Shown: positions 1 through 8,468 of the stretch, in pieces
Position numbering within the stretch: position 1 is the first letter of the stretch
Layout: every line of letters begins with the position of its first letter
From: Neoalteromonas arenosi
GTDB lineage: Bacteria > Pseudomonadota > Gammaproteobacteria > Enterobacterales > Alteromonadaceae
Reading direction: 5' to 3'
DNA: 64,000 bases
NCBI RefSeq assembly: GCF_030362855.1
Contig: NZ_JAUCBP010000006.1
Coordinates: 388,336 to 452,335 of the forward strand
Program-made: the position numbers and the translations under genes
The notes under the pieces: model-generated
The model's database searches: none
What the model was told of the DNA's origin: nothing
Seen by the model: only the letters and a program-made list of their open reading frames with translations

Positions 1-662
1 GCGAAGCTTGTAACACCAGCGGTTTTCATCAACTGCCAAAATGCTTTATCAACAATGGTATAAGGCGTTAATAGCAGACTTGCACCACTGAGCAAATGTG
101 TATTGAGGACTGATAAGCCGTAAGAGTAAAACAGCGGCAGCGTATTCATTGCACAATCACCTGAAGCGATTGGCAAATAAGCACATATCGATTCAGCATT
201 AGCCTGCAAGTTAGCATAGCTCAACGCTACATATTTAGCTCCACCGGTTGAGCCTGACGTTGGGAGGAGAATTGCAACATCGCTGTCGATCGAAAATTGT
301 TGTTGCCCGTTTTCACAGAGTTTTCCAGCGTCTAAAATTGCGTGCGCTTGAAACTGCTTCGCTAGTTGCTGATGGCTGGACTCCGTCATTTCTGGGTCAA
401 TAATAATTGCCACGCAGCGCTGCTGAAGAGCCGCTAGGTAGTCAATTACACTGTCCAGCGTTGCGTGCATCTTAACTAACAATACGCACCGCTGCTGCGC
501 TGGCAACGCTGCCTCCAACCGCGCCAACATCTCTCTGCGCCGAGCCACTAACTGCGCTAACTCTGCGTATGTAATGGCAACTTCAGAATAGTCTTGACCA
601 TTCGTCGACGTAACCGAATTTAAAGCGACTGCATTTGGGTTTTGTTTCAGTTCAAAAAACAT
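1..662 (-). CDS. AMP-dependent synthetase/ligase (partial, N-terminal part)
   Basis: Open reading frame from an ATG at 662 that runs off the left edge, so only about the first 220 residues are visible. The adenylate-forming core motif PTSGSTGGAK lies near residues 134-143, followed by TLPLFYSYGLS, which fits the A5-like region of acyl-CoA synthetases and adenylation domains. The family activates a carboxylic acid as an acyl-adenylate and passes it to CoA or a carrier protein. It is last in the pse operon, 13 bases after the reductase gene and close to a free-standing acyl carrier protein. I infer that it loads an acyl group onto that carrier to decorate the nonulosonic acid or flagellin glycan. 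The substrate cannot be read from the sequence. Confidence 0.8.
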   Translation of the reverse strand, partial: MFFELKQNPNAVALNSVTSTNGQDYSEVAITYAELAQLVARRREMLARLEAALPAQQRCVLLVKMHATLDSVIDYLAALQQRCVAIIIDPEMTESSHQQLAKQFQAHAILDAGKLCENGQQQFSIDSDVAILLPTSGSTGGAKYVALSYANLQANAESICAYLPIASGDCAMNTLPLFYSYGLSVLNTHLLSGASLLLTPYTIVDKAFWQLMKTAGVTSF

Positions 663-675
663 AGGTGTTGCCGCA

Positions 676-1404
676 CTAGAGGCGCATACCGCCGTCGACA
701 CCAATAATTTGACCGGTAATATAACTGGCGTGATCGGATAACAGAAAACTGACTAAATCGGCAACATCTTGGGTGTTACCCATGCGGCCCAAACCAATAT
801 TGGCGAGTATTTCTTCGCGCTGGCCAGCGGTAAAGTCAGCCGTCATATCAGTATCAATGAACCCCGGGGCCACGCCATTGATCCGAACTCCCAACGGCGC
901 GAACTCCTTTGCCATGGCTTTGGTCATACCCGAAACTGCCGCTTTAGAAGTCGCATAGGCTGCCTGTCCGGCACTGCCCTGTTCACCAATAATTGAGCAC
1001 AAATTAACAATCGCCCCCGACTGCTGTTTAGCCATCAGTCGGGTGGCCAATTGCGCATGCTGAAAAGTGGCAACCGTGTTTACATCCAATTGTGCTCTTA
1101 AATCGGCTATTCGGGTCATGCCCACTGGAGCACTCTGCATGGCCCCCGCATTGTTCACTAGCCCATCAAGTCTCCCTATATGCTGCTTGATATGGCCAAA
1201 TGCCGCCTTAACTTGCTCCTCGTCGGCAATGTCATAAGCCATCGGGATTGCGTTTTCACCCAGTTGCTCAGCAATGATTTCAAGTTGTGCATCATTGCGG
1301 CCCGCCAACAAAACGATTGCGCCCAAACGGGTGCAGACCTGCGCGATAGTCAATCCAATGCCGCGATTGGCACCAGTGATAAGAATAACTTTCTGCTCTA
1401 ACAC
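676..1404 (-). CDS. short-chain dehydrogenase/reductase, FabG-like
   Basis: 242-residue classical SDR. It has the NAD(P)-binding motif TGANRGIG at 10-17, NNAG at 84-87 and the catalytic set Ser137, Tyr150 and Lys154. It resembles 3-oxoacyl-ACP reductases (FabG). The start is GTG at 1404; the nearby ATG at 1406 runs straight into a stop. It follows the acyl carrier protein gene by 11 bases and precedes the AMP-ligase by 13, so the three look co-transcribed. A plausible job is reducing a 3-oxoacyl group held on the neighbouring ACP to a 3-hydroxyacyl group for glycan modification. That role is inferred from context; the SDR family assignment itself is firm. Confidence 0.9.
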   Translation of the reverse strand: MLEQKVILITGANRGIGLTIAQVCTRLGAIVLLAGRNDAQLEIIAEQLGENAIPMAYDIADEEQVKAAFGHIKQHIGRLDGLVNNAGAMQSAPVGMTRIADLRAQLDVNTVATFQHAQLATRLMAKQQSGAIVNLCSIIGEQGSAGQAAYATSKAAVSGMTKAMAKEFAPLGVRINGVAPGFIDTDMTADFTAGQREEILANIGLGRMGNTQDVADLVSFLLSDHASYITGQIIGVDGGMRL

Positions 1405-1415
1405 ATCGTTACTCG

Positions 1416-1652
1416 TTAAAACTGCACGTTGTATTTCGCTAAAATACGCTTTGCTTCAGCAACCGAGCTCATATCAATGATATCGTCAGTATCGAGCATA
1501 ATATCGAAAGTGTCCTCAAGCTCAGCAATAAGGATCATATGGGCTGTTGAATCCCATTCTGGAATGGTGTTATAGGTTAAATCATCAGTCACTTTGTCGT
1601 CTGTTAAGCCAAGTGCATGAACAAACGCAGCCGTTAGTTTTTGTTGGGACAT
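1416..1652 (-). CDS. acyl carrier protein
   Basis: 78-residue acidic protein of typical ACP size. The phosphopantetheine attachment site is Ser35, within PEWDSTAHM. Acidic helices follow, with the DTDD region near residues 54-57. The WDS form, rather than the DSL of the fatty-acid AcpP, marks it as a specialised carrier of the kind found in polysaccharide, nonribosomal or flagellin-modification clusters. It sits 8 bases after pseH and 11 bases before the FabG-like gene. Together with the AMP-ligase these make a small acyl-activation module at the end of the pseudaminic acid operon. The acyl group carried is unknown. Confidence 0.9.
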   Translation of the reverse strand: MSQQKLTAAFVHALGLTDDKVTDDLTYNTIPEWDSTAHMILIAELEDTFDIMLDTDDIIDMSSVAEAKRILAKYNVQF

Positions 1653-1660
1653 AGTTTTCC

Positions 1661-2218
1661 TTATCTTCGAGTTGGACGATTTAACAATGATTTTAGTGGC
1701 TTACTGTGCACTTCATAATCCGACTGACGCAACCACATCTCGATAATATCGCCACGGTGAACGACTGCATAACCCAGTTTTTCGTTGTAGCGAAGGGCTG
1801 CAGCATTCTCTGGCTTCACCACCGCGTATAATTGCTTAGCCTGCAATTCACTGAAACAGTAATCGGCCATCAATAACGTTGGCGCAAACGCAATGATATT
1901 ACCCAAGTAACGTTGCTCACCGATATACAAACCGAGTTCAAAGTGCTTAGCTGTACTTATATCGGCAGCTTTACCGCGAGTCTTGATGTTACAAGAGCCA
2001 ATTGCTTGATGTCGATATTCGATCACAAAGTGCCATTGATTGTGCGCTCTTTGAATATGCTCGAACCAGGCTAACTGCTGTTCCTTAGTGATATCATTAT
2101 CGCTAAGCATAAACTGTTTTACATGCTCCGAATTGCGCCAAATACGCAGTTGTTCGATATCTCCACGTACCACCGGACGCAACGAAATTTGATAACCGTG
2201 CAGTGTTGGAATAGTCAT
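1661..2218 (-). CDS. pseH: UDP-4-amino-4,6-dideoxy-N-acetyl-beta-L-altrosamine N-acetyltransferase PseH
   Basis: 185-residue GNAT-fold acetyltransferase for the third step of CMP-pseudaminic acid synthesis, acetyl transfer from acetyl-CoA to the 4-amino group. The N-terminal LRPVVRGDIEQLRIWRNSE is the usual opening of PseH/RimJ-like GNATs. The start is the ATG at 2218, which overlaps the pseG stop as ATGA. A longer frame upstream exists but would run inside pseG and lacks family similarity. Position in the pse operon supports PseH over a general RimJ-type enzyme. The nearby ACP raises the possibility that a non-acetyl acyl group is transferred instead; the sequence does not settle this. Confidence 0.87.
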   Translation of the reverse strand: MTIPTLHGYQISLRPVVRGDIEQLRIWRNSEHVKQFMLSDNDITKEQQLAWFEHIQRAHNQWHFVIEYRHQAIGSCNIKTRGKAADISTAKHFELGLYIGEQRYLGNIIAFAPTLLMADYCFSELQAKQLYAVVKPENAAALRYNEKLGYAVVHRGDIIEMWLRQSDYEVHSKPLKSLLNRPTRR

Positions 2219-3234
2219 GCCATAAGCTTCTTTAAATGGGTCACGAGTTGCTGTGCACCGTTTCCAGCAAAATGTGCCAACGCTCGAGACTGCATCAGTT
2301 TGAGTTGCTCTGGCGAATGCCACAGTGCCAGCGCCTCATGGATGATGTGCTGGGCGCATATAGATCTTCTATTCGCTGCAGTATCGCGCATATCGTAAGA
2401 GCTACACCAGCCTTGCTGAACCGCTGACTGCGTTGCCTGCTGCTGATTATCTGCCACAACGACTAAAATTGCCGGCGTTGCACACGCGCATAGTTCAAAT
2501 TGACTGCCGCCTGCGGCGGCAATGGCAATTCGCGTATTCAGCCAAATGTCCGCCATATTTTGTGCATTGTGAATATGCGTGATAGGCAAAGAGGTTGTTG
2601 CTAATAACGTTTTTAGTTTTGCAAGCCCCGTAAACGCTGGCCCAGTAATGACCTGCAACGGAATTGTTACCTCCTGCTCGAGCCATTGGCGAACGACATC
2701 TAGCGTCAACAAAGATGGGTCGCTACCACCAAAATTAATGGTTAAAAATGGCCGCTCAGCGACTTCACTTGGCGTTAGATTACTAAATTCATCTCTTAAC
2801 AAGCGAAACTTTTCACCATAGCAATAATTGTTAGTGGTTTTACATGGCATCGCAGCGGGGTTAACAACGACATCAGCGGTATCAATATCAGCATGTACTG
2901 CATCATCAAACAGGACAATAGGGTAATGCCTACCGCGCCATGCTAGCCAGTAGTTGCTATCAAACTGGTATCCGTCAACAATAAGCCAATCTACTGCACC
3001 GTTGAGCTGTTGCTCACACTGTTGGATTTGTTCTTCTACTGGCGCGTTGTAATCATGTGGTAAAAGTTCGCCAACCCAATCGCGTCGCTGCAGAGCCAAC
3101 GCATGAGTGGTTTCATCGACTAAAAAAATCGCGCGATGACCATCAGCATTTAGGGCTTGCGCGAATGCCAAACAGCGCAATAAGTGCCCCATTCCGATTG
3201 CAGCAGATGCTTGTACAATAAACACTGCAACCAT
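2215..3234 (-). CDS. pseG: UDP-2,4-diacetamido-2,4,6-trideoxy-beta-L-altropyranose hydrolase PseG
   Basis: 339-residue member of the GT-B-like PseG family, which removes UDP from UDP-2,4-diacetamido-trideoxy-altrose to free the sugar for PseI. The N-terminal motif GMGHLLR at residues 14-20 carries the conserved His17. A nucleotide-binding region with NFGGSDPS lies near residue 170, and AAAGGSQFELCACATPAI lies further on (about 245-260). The length fits the family (about 270-340). It starts 2 bases after pseI and overlaps pseH by 4 bases, which suggests translational coupling. Confidence 0.9.
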   Translation of the reverse strand: MVAVFIVQASAAIGMGHLLRCLAFAQALNADGHRAIFLVDETTHALALQRRDWVGELLPHDYNAPVEEQIQQCEQQLNGAVDWLIVDGYQFDSNYWLAWRGRHYPIVLFDDAVHADIDTADVVVNPAAMPCKTTNNYCYGEKFRLLRDEFSNLTPSEVAERPFLTINFGGSDPSLLTLDVVRQWLEQEVTIPLQVITGPAFTGLAKLKTLLATTSLPITHIHNAQNMADIWLNTRIAIAAAGGSQFELCACATPAILVVVADNQQQATQSAVQQGWCSSYDMRDTAANRRSICAQHIIHEALALWHSPEQLKLMQSRALAHFAGNGAQQLVTHLKKLMA

Positions 3235-3236
3235 AG

Positions 3237-4289
3237 TTAGTCAAAGTCTTGCCAGTGCAAAGGCTGACCTTTTTGCATATCGCGTTTCGCTTTTCGACCC
3301 AACACCGTATGCCAGTGCTTCGGTTGCAAGCCAAAGGCAGGACGCACAATGCGTAAGTTGTCAGCTGTTAAAGTCTCACCTGCCTTAATCGATTTTGACA
3401 CGTAAATAGAACGACGATATTGCTTAGCTTTTTCCTCGGATACGTCGCCGCCGTATTTTACCTGCCCTAATGCCAACCAAGCTCTTTGAGTCTCTATTGC
3501 AAGCGCTTTGAGTTCATCCGGCTCGAGCGAAAATTCAGCATCAACACCACCAGCCGAGCGGTCTAGCACAAAGTGCTTTTCAATCACACTTGCCCCCATT
3601 GCCACTGAGGCTACAGCCACGCCTATGCCGCGCGTGTGGTCAGATAGTCCGACCTGACAACCAAATGCTTCTCGCATATTTGGGATCGTAAGTAGATTAG
3701 TGTTACCCGCATGTGCGGGATAGGTGCTGGTGCATTTCAATAGAATAATATCATCGCACCCCGACGATTTCGCCGTTTCCACAGCTTCCTCGATCTCTGC
3801 TAAAGACGCCATACCGGTTGACATAATTAACGGCTTTCCCTTTCTCGCGGCTTTGGCGATTAAGGGTAAATCGGTAAGTTCGAATGAGGCAATCTTAAAG
3901 CATGGTACGTGAAGGTCCTCGAGAAAATCTACTGCAGCTTCATCAAACGGCGAACTAAATGCAATCAAACCTTTTTGCCGCGCATACTCAAATAACCGAG
4001 GATGCCATTCATAGGGAGTCGCAGCTTTTTGATATAGACTGTGTAGTTTTTCCCCATACCACAAGCTGTCGCGTTCATGGATTACAAAATCGTCACTGTC
4101 AGCATCTAAGGTCATAGAGTCAGCAGTGTAAGTTTGCAACTTAATCGCATGCGCCCCTGCGTCTGCAGCAGCGTCAATCATCGCTAATGCAAGGTCGATA
4201 TTCTGTTGATGATTACCGCTGAGTTCGGCAATAATAAAAGGCGAGTCGTCAGCACCGATAATTCGGTCACCAATTCGTACGTCATGCAT
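3237..4289 (-). CDS. pseI: pseudaminic acid synthase PseI
   Basis: 350-residue NeuB-family synthase. It condenses 2,4-diacetamido-2,4,6-trideoxy-L-altrose with phosphoenolpyruvate to form pseudaminic acid. The N-terminal PFIIAELSGNH (residues 17-27) is the family signature, followed by a TIM-barrel catalytic domain. The C-terminal 60 or so residues (SIYVSKSIKAGETLTADNL onward) form the SAF/antifreeze-like domain. The start overlaps the upstream glycosyltransferase gene by 8 bases. The surrounding complete pse gene set makes PseI more likely than NeuB (sialic acid) or LegI (legionaminic acid). Confidence 0.93.
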   Translation of the reverse strand: MHDVRIGDRIIGADDSPFIIAELSGNHQQNIDLALAMIDAAADAGAHAIKLQTYTADSMTLDADSDDFVIHERDSLWYGEKLHSLYQKAATPYEWHPRLFEYARQKGLIAFSSPFDEAAVDFLEDLHVPCFKIASFELTDLPLIAKAARKGKPLIMSTGMASLAEIEEAVETAKSSGCDDIILLKCTSTYPAHAGNTNLLTIPNMREAFGCQVGLSDHTRGIGVAVASVAMGASVIEKHFVLDRSAGGVDAEFSLEPDELKALAIETQRAWLALGQVKYGGDVSEEKAKQYRRSIYVSKSIKAGETLTADNLRIVRPAFGLQPKHWHTVLGRKAKRDMQKGQPLHWQDFD

Positions 4290-5280
4290 TGTCTTCCCCC
4301 TTTAAAATAGCCAACACCCCATCAACGATAATAGCAGGCTCAATGGGTGTTGCGCCCATATCAGTCGCGTAGTCTGGCATTAGAGTTCGCGGATCGACTT
4401 CGCCAGAGATGATTAAAGTAGGACATGAAACTGCTGTCGCTAACCACTGGGGTGCTGAAGGCACGCTTATTAGTAAATTGGAGGCCTTTAGTCGAGCCAG
4501 TGTCTGTTGCATACTGATGCTGCCATCGAAACCGGTCCAAACAAACACACCATTCGCTTCTAACTGTTGCTGCAACTCGGCTGCGTAGGGGTAATTGCGC
4601 TCTTTAGTTCTGGCGTTACAAGCCAGAGCAACCACCGGTCGCTGTTCGGCCACCTGCAAAAATTCGGAGTCGCTGAGTACATCTATCGACATATCGAGCT
4701 TTAACTCGGTAAACCCGCAGCAATTGCGTAAATAAAACTCAGGATAACCGCCGTCGGGATTATGCCCATTTTGCCACCACGGCGTATGCCATTGGTGCAT
4801 GCCAAACCATGTGCTTTGCAAATACGCGGCAGGGTCATTGACATATTCAGGCTTCAAGGTCTGCTGTTGAAATTGATCGACTAAATTACCGACCGAAATA
4901 CTCATCATGTTGCCTGCAACCGGTTCACCTGCATCTTTGAGAAAACGCGCAAGAAAACAGGGCATAAACCAAGTGTCGAGGTTAATGATTTGCTGATAGC
5001 CTTCCCCAACAATAGTCTCAGCTAAACCGAGAAACGTTTCCATCGCGAAGACGATATTATCCGGCCATTGATCTTTTTCCAGACCGAAGACTTTGACCTC
5101 CGGTGCAGCTAATCGAATAATGTCTAATCCCGCCGCATAGGACAAAAAATGAATTTCAGCGTCAGGGTTTTGTTGTTGAACAAATCGCAACGCGGGGATA
5201 CCAATGCATGTCACATCGCCGAGACCCAACATGCGAACAATAAGAATTTTGGGCTTTCTTGAGCGGTTTGAATTACTCAT
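4282..5280 (-). CDS. glycosyltransferase family 9 (heptosyltransferase-like) protein
   Basis: 332-residue protein resembling ADP-heptose:LPS heptosyltransferases (GT9, GT-B fold). It has the N-terminal KILIVRMLGLGDVTCIGIPALR, and the C-terminal half contains a sugar-nucleotide pocket region with LLISVPSAPQWLATAVSCPTLIISG. No signal peptide or membrane segment is visible, so it is probably cytoplasmic or peripheral. It is embedded in the pse operon, overlapping pseF by 4 bases and pseI by 8. I infer that it uses a sugar nucleotide in the same glycan pathway, possibly transferring to flagellin or extending the glycan. No Maf-type flagellin glycosyltransferase is present in the window. Donor and acceptor are unknown. 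Confidence 0.7.
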   Translation of the reverse strand: MSNSNRSRKPKILIVRMLGLGDVTCIGIPALRFVQQQNPDAEIHFLSYAAGLDIIRLAAPEVKVFGLEKDQWPDNIVFAMETFLGLAETIVGEGYQQIINLDTWFMPCFLARFLKDAGEPVAGNMMSISVGNLVDQFQQQTLKPEYVNDPAAYLQSTWFGMHQWHTPWWQNGHNPDGGYPEFYLRNCCGFTELKLDMSIDVLSDSEFLQVAEQRPVVALACNARTKERNYPYAAELQQQLEANGVFVWTGFDGSISMQQTLARLKASNLLISVPSAPQWLATAVSCPTLIISGEVDPRTLMPDYATDMGATPIEPAIIVDGVLAILKGEDNA

Positions 5281-5975
5281 GTTTGATCACTTTTCATATA
5301 GGCTTGATACATCAATTCAGCGCGTTGCCAGTCTTCTGGTGTATCTATGTCTTGTACTAAATAACGCGGGATCACAATAGGAATACTCGAGGTAGAAAAC
5401 ATCGCGGCACTGGATAAATAGCCTGCGGTACTGCCCCAATAAAACTGACCCGCATCGTGAAATCCCTCGTCTAGATCCTGTGATCGCGTTTGTGCATACT
5501 CGGGATACATGCTCTCAACTCCGTCGTCAACCCGCTTGAGCGCGCGTTGAACTGGGAATGCAAAAGTAGTCACTGAAAACGCAAACGCCTTCTCGCTGTT
5601 ATCTTTAAGTGCATTAAACCCTTGGCTGATATAGCGCGCTTGCAAAAATGGCGCAGTAGCGTAAATACAGCAGCAAAAATCAGGGCGACCGTGGGATTCT
5701 GAGTAAGCTTGAATCGCATGATTAGTGACTGCGCGGGTTCCGGTAAAATCATCAGATAGTGTTGCAGGTCGCATAAATGGAACTGAAGCGCCGTAAGACT
5801 TCGCAATGTGCGCGATTTCCTCGTCATCAGTAGACACTACAATATCATCAAACAATTGCGTTTGTTCGGCTGCCTCAATGCTATAAGCAATCATCGGCTT
5901 ACCGCAAAATGCCTTAATATTTTTGCGCGGAATACGCTTACTGCCGCCCCGCGCCGGAATGATAGCTATGTTCAC
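5277..5975 (-). CDS. pseF: pseudaminic acid cytidylyltransferase PseF
   Basis: 232-residue CMP-nonulosonate synthetase of the NeuA/KdsB superfamily. It activates pseudaminic acid with CTP to CMP-Pse, the glycosyl donor. The CTP-binding motif IPARGGSKRIPRKN covers residues 6-19. The acidic FQDIDTPEDW-type ending (here VQDIDTPEDWQRAELMY) is usual for PseF. The start is GTG at 5975, overlapping the pseC stop by 4 bases, and the stop overlaps the glycosyltransferase start by 4 bases. It belongs to the same tightly coupled operon. Confidence 0.93.
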   Translation of the reverse strand: MNIAIIPARGGSKRIPRKNIKAFCGKPMIAYSIEAAEQTQLFDDIVVSTDDEEIAHIAKSYGASVPFMRPATLSDDFTGTRAVTNHAIQAYSESHGRPDFCCCIYATAPFLQARYISQGFNALKDNSEKAFAFSVTTFAFPVQRALKRVDDGVESMYPEYAQTRSQDLDEGFHDAGQFYWGSTAGYLSSAAMFSTSSIPIVIPRYLVQDIDTPEDWQRAELMYQAYMKSDQT

Positions 5976-7120
5976 TTCAATATCTCTCGTAATGCTTGAA
6001 TTACGCGATCTTGTTGTTCTATCTGTAAATCAGGATATAGCGGCAGTGTAATCGCACGTTGATAAAACTGCTCTGCGCAAGGAAATTGTCCTGCGGTAAA
6101 GCCCATCCGTTGATAATAAGGTTGCAAATGGATTGGAATGTAATGGACATTAACGCCGATACCTTTGCTCTGTAACTGCTCAAATACCGATTTCCTGTCG
6201 CCACTGAGCAACTCAATCATGTACAGATGCCATGCACTTGAGTCGTTCGTACTGTCGTTTGGTAAAGGCAACTGCACAGGTAATTCTGCCAAGGCCTTAT
6301 GGTATCGGTGAGCCAGTGTTTTGCGTGCAGTGATAAAGGACGCCAGTCGTGATAGTTGACTAAGTCCAAGCGCTGCATGTATATCGCTCATACGATAGTT
6401 AAAACCAAGCTCGTGTTGTTGGTAGTACCAAGGCCCGTGATGCTCAGTAAGCTTATCCGGATCACGGGTAACGCCGTGTTTAGCAAAGAGAACTGAACGC
6501 TCCGCTAAATTCGCGTCATTGGTCATAACGGCCCCACCTTCTGCGGTGGTTATACTTTTCACCGGATGAAAGCTCAAAACGGCAATATCACTGTACTGGC
6601 AACTGCCAATCGGTCGACCTTTATAAAAACCACCCAAGCCATGTGCAGCATCTTCAATGACCTTTACATCGTATTCGCGAGCCAACGCACTGATCGCTTG
6701 CATGTCACAGCTCAGACCGGCGAAGTGCACGACAACGATGGCTTTGGGTAAACGCGCCTCACGCTTAGCGAGCTGAAGTTTGGCTGCTAACTCATCCGTG
6801 TCTAAATTACGAGTATGCGGATCAATATCAACAAAATCAATTTTTGCCCCACAGTACAACGCGCAATTTGCTGATGCGACAAACGAGTTTGGTGAGGTCC
6901 AAAGCCAATCTCCGGGTCCCACCCCCAAGGCTAAACAAGCCACATGCAAACCTGACGTTCCACTGTTAACCGCTGTGCAGTATTTCGCTTGCGTATACTC
7001 GCATAACGCCTGCTCAAACGCGGGTACCATTTGACCTTGCGTGAGAAATTGATTTTCTAAAACATCGACGACTGCAGCGATATCGGCGTCGACAATTTGA
7101 TGTTTGCCATAGGGTATCAT
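5972..7120 (-). CDS. pseC: UDP-4-amino-4,6-dideoxy-N-acetyl-beta-L-altrosamine transaminase PseC
   Basis: 382-residue DegT/DnrJ/EryC1 sugar aminotransferase that aminates the 4-keto sugar made by PseB using PLP. The PLP-lysine is Lys188 in SFHPVKSITT, and Asp157 in IEDAAHG contacts the cofactor. The N-terminal MIPYGKHQIVDADI is typical of PseC. It overlaps pseB by 4 bases (ATGA) and pseF by 4 bases. Length and context match the family. Confidence 0.94.
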   Translation of the reverse strand: MIPYGKHQIVDADIAAVVDVLENQFLTQGQMVPAFEQALCEYTQAKYCTAVNSGTSGLHVACLALGVGPGDWLWTSPNSFVASANCALYCGAKIDFVDIDPHTRNLDTDELAAKLQLAKREARLPKAIVVVHFAGLSCDMQAISALAREYDVKVIEDAAHGLGGFYKGRPIGSCQYSDIAVLSFHPVKSITTAEGGAVMTNDANLAERSVLFAKHGVTRDPDKLTEHHGPWYYQQHELGFNYRMSDIHAALGLSQLSRLASFITARKTLAHRYHKALAELPVQLPLPNDSTNDSSAWHLYMIELLSGDRKSVFEQLQSKGIGVNVHYIPIHLQPYYQRMGFTAGQFPCAEQFYQRAITLPLYPDLQIEQQDRVIQALREILK

Positions 7121-8115
7121 TCGGTAACTTTATCTAACGCCTTCAATTCATCAACAGTTAAAAAATGTGGATTTGTACCTGAGTTGTATTCGAACTTATC
7201 GGCTACCAAATGACCTTTTTCGCCGAGTTTATTCTTGCCATAATCAATGGTCTTATCAAAAAATTTAATTGCGGGCGTGATCACATAGTGATCATCAAAC
7301 TCATAGGAATGATGCGCCATTTCTTCGGGTACCATAACCTCGTGTAATTTTTCACCCGGCCTAATGCCCACTAAATCATAGTCGCGGGTTCCGCTCATTG
7401 CTTCAATTAAGTCAGTAATGCGTATCGATGGGATCTTCGGTACAAATATCTCACCACCTTGCATGCGCTGGAAATCTTTAATTACAAAATCCACGCCTTC
7501 ATCCAAGGTGATCCAAAATCGCGTCATTTCTTCGTGAGTTAACGGAAGCGCTTTGCAGCCCTCTGACATCAGCTTGCGATAAAATGGCACCACTGAACCT
7601 CGTGACCCCACCACGTTGCCATATCGAACAACGGCAAATCGCGGTCCTCTCGCACCTGAAATATTGTTTGCCGCAACAAACAGTTTATCCGACGCAAGTT
7701 TTGTCGCGCCGTATAAGTTTACTGGGTTCGCGGCTTTATCCGTCGACAAGGCAATTACGCGTTTAATGTTTGTTGCAATAGCCGCGTCAATAACGTTTTG
7801 CGCACCATTAATGTTGGTCTTAATGCATTCATTCGGATTGTACTCTGCAGCTGGCACCTGCTTGAGCGCAGCTGCATGCACAACATAATCTACGTCACTC
7901 ATGGCGGAAATTAAACGATGCTTGTCTCTTACATCACCAAGGAAGTAGCGCATACAGGGGTGGTCGTAAACCTGCTGCATTTCAAACTGCTTTAATTCAT
8001 CGCGAGAATAAATGATGATTTTTTTGGGTTGATAATTCTTAAGCAGATGCGTAATGAAACGCTTGCCAAATGAACCTGTACCACCGGTTATTAGTATTGA
8101 TTTATCGGTAAACAC
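7117..8115 (-). CDS. pseB: UDP-N-acetylglucosamine 4,6-dehydratase (inverting) PseB
   Basis: 332-residue extended SDR that converts UDP-GlcNAc to the 4-keto-6-deoxy-altrose form, the first step of pseudaminic acid synthesis. The Rossmann motif TGGTGSFG ends at residue 17, and STDKA (about 124-128) and Tyr135-x3-Lys139 (YGATK) form the catalytic region. The start is GTG at 8115 with an AGGT ribosome-binding sequence 7 bases upstream. It is the first gene of the operon, 51 bases after the FliT-like gene with only a weak hairpin between. Read-through from the late flagellar genes is therefore plausible. Confidence 0.94.
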   Translation of the reverse strand: MFTDKSILITGGTGSFGKRFITHLLKNYQPKKIIIYSRDELKQFEMQQVYDHPCMRYFLGDVRDKHRLISAMSDVDYVVHAAALKQVPAAEYNPNECIKTNINGAQNVIDAAIATNIKRVIALSTDKAANPVNLYGATKLASDKLFVAANNISGARGPRFAVVRYGNVVGSRGSVVPFYRKLMSEGCKALPLTHEEMTRFWITLDEGVDFVIKDFQRMQGGEIFVPKIPSIRITDLIEAMSGTRDYDLVGIRPGEKLHEVMVPEEMAHHSYEFDDHYVITPAIKFFDKTIDYGKNKLGEKGHLVADKFEYNSGTNPHFLTVDELKALDKVTE

Positions 8116-8141
8116 GCTGCTACCTCAACAGAGTTTTGACG

Positions 8142-8164
8142 TTATTGCTTTCCTTAAGCAATAA
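8142..8164 (-). other. AT-rich hairpin between FliT-like gene and pseB
   Basis: Perfect 9-base inverted repeat TTATTGCTT / AAGCAATAA with a 5-base loop, filling most of the 51-base gap before pseB. There is no T-run after it on the minus strand, so it is not a convincing intrinsic terminator. It may act as an mRNA processing or stabilising structure. No promoter could be recognised in this gap. Confidence 0.45.
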
Positions 8165-8166
8165 TC

Positions 8167-8466
8167 TTACCGATACTTTCGCACAGCCTTGACGTCTTTG
8201 ACAAATTTACTTAACGATTCCTTTGACTGCTGTCGTAGCTCTTCGCATTTGGCTTGTAGTGATTGGTTCACTTCATACTCTTTTTCAGCAAATGCCCGAC
8301 GCTCACCATCGGGGAGTAGTTCTAAGCAGCGATTGATCAATGAATCACGCTCTACCACCATATCAGCAAGGGTTTCGCTATTGAGCTCCTCACTGTTAAG
8401 CAGCTCTAAAATACGCGTGTTTTGGTCGTTTAGAGCTTGCACGCATTCACTGGCTGAATGGGCCAT
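8167..8466 (-). CDS. FliT/FlaI-like flagellar protein
   Basis: 99-residue, charged, largely helical protein with no signal or membrane segment, directly after fliS. The size, predicted helical content (ERDSLINRCLELLPDGER, then a long KEYEVNQSLQAKCEELRQQ helix) and position in the fliD-fliS group match FliT-type export chaperones, or FlaI of the Vibrio flaG-flaH-flaI-flaJ cluster. In the family FliT binds FliD and regulatory proteins. The ATG at 8466 follows the fliS stop immediately; a GTG at 8469 overlapping that stop is an alternative. Sequence similarity is too weak to name it with certainty. Confidence 0.65.
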   Translation of the reverse strand: MAHSASECVQALNDQNTRILELLNSEELNSETLADMVVERDSLINRCLELLPDGERRAFAEKEYEVNQSLQAKCEELRQQSKESLSKFVKDVKAVRKYR

Positions 8467-8468
8467 CA

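Noticed and set aside
1661-2323. Longer 220-residue version of pseH
   Set aside because: The extra 35 residues lie inside pseG and lack GNAT similarity; ATG at 2218 overlaps the pseG stop in the usual ATGA manner.
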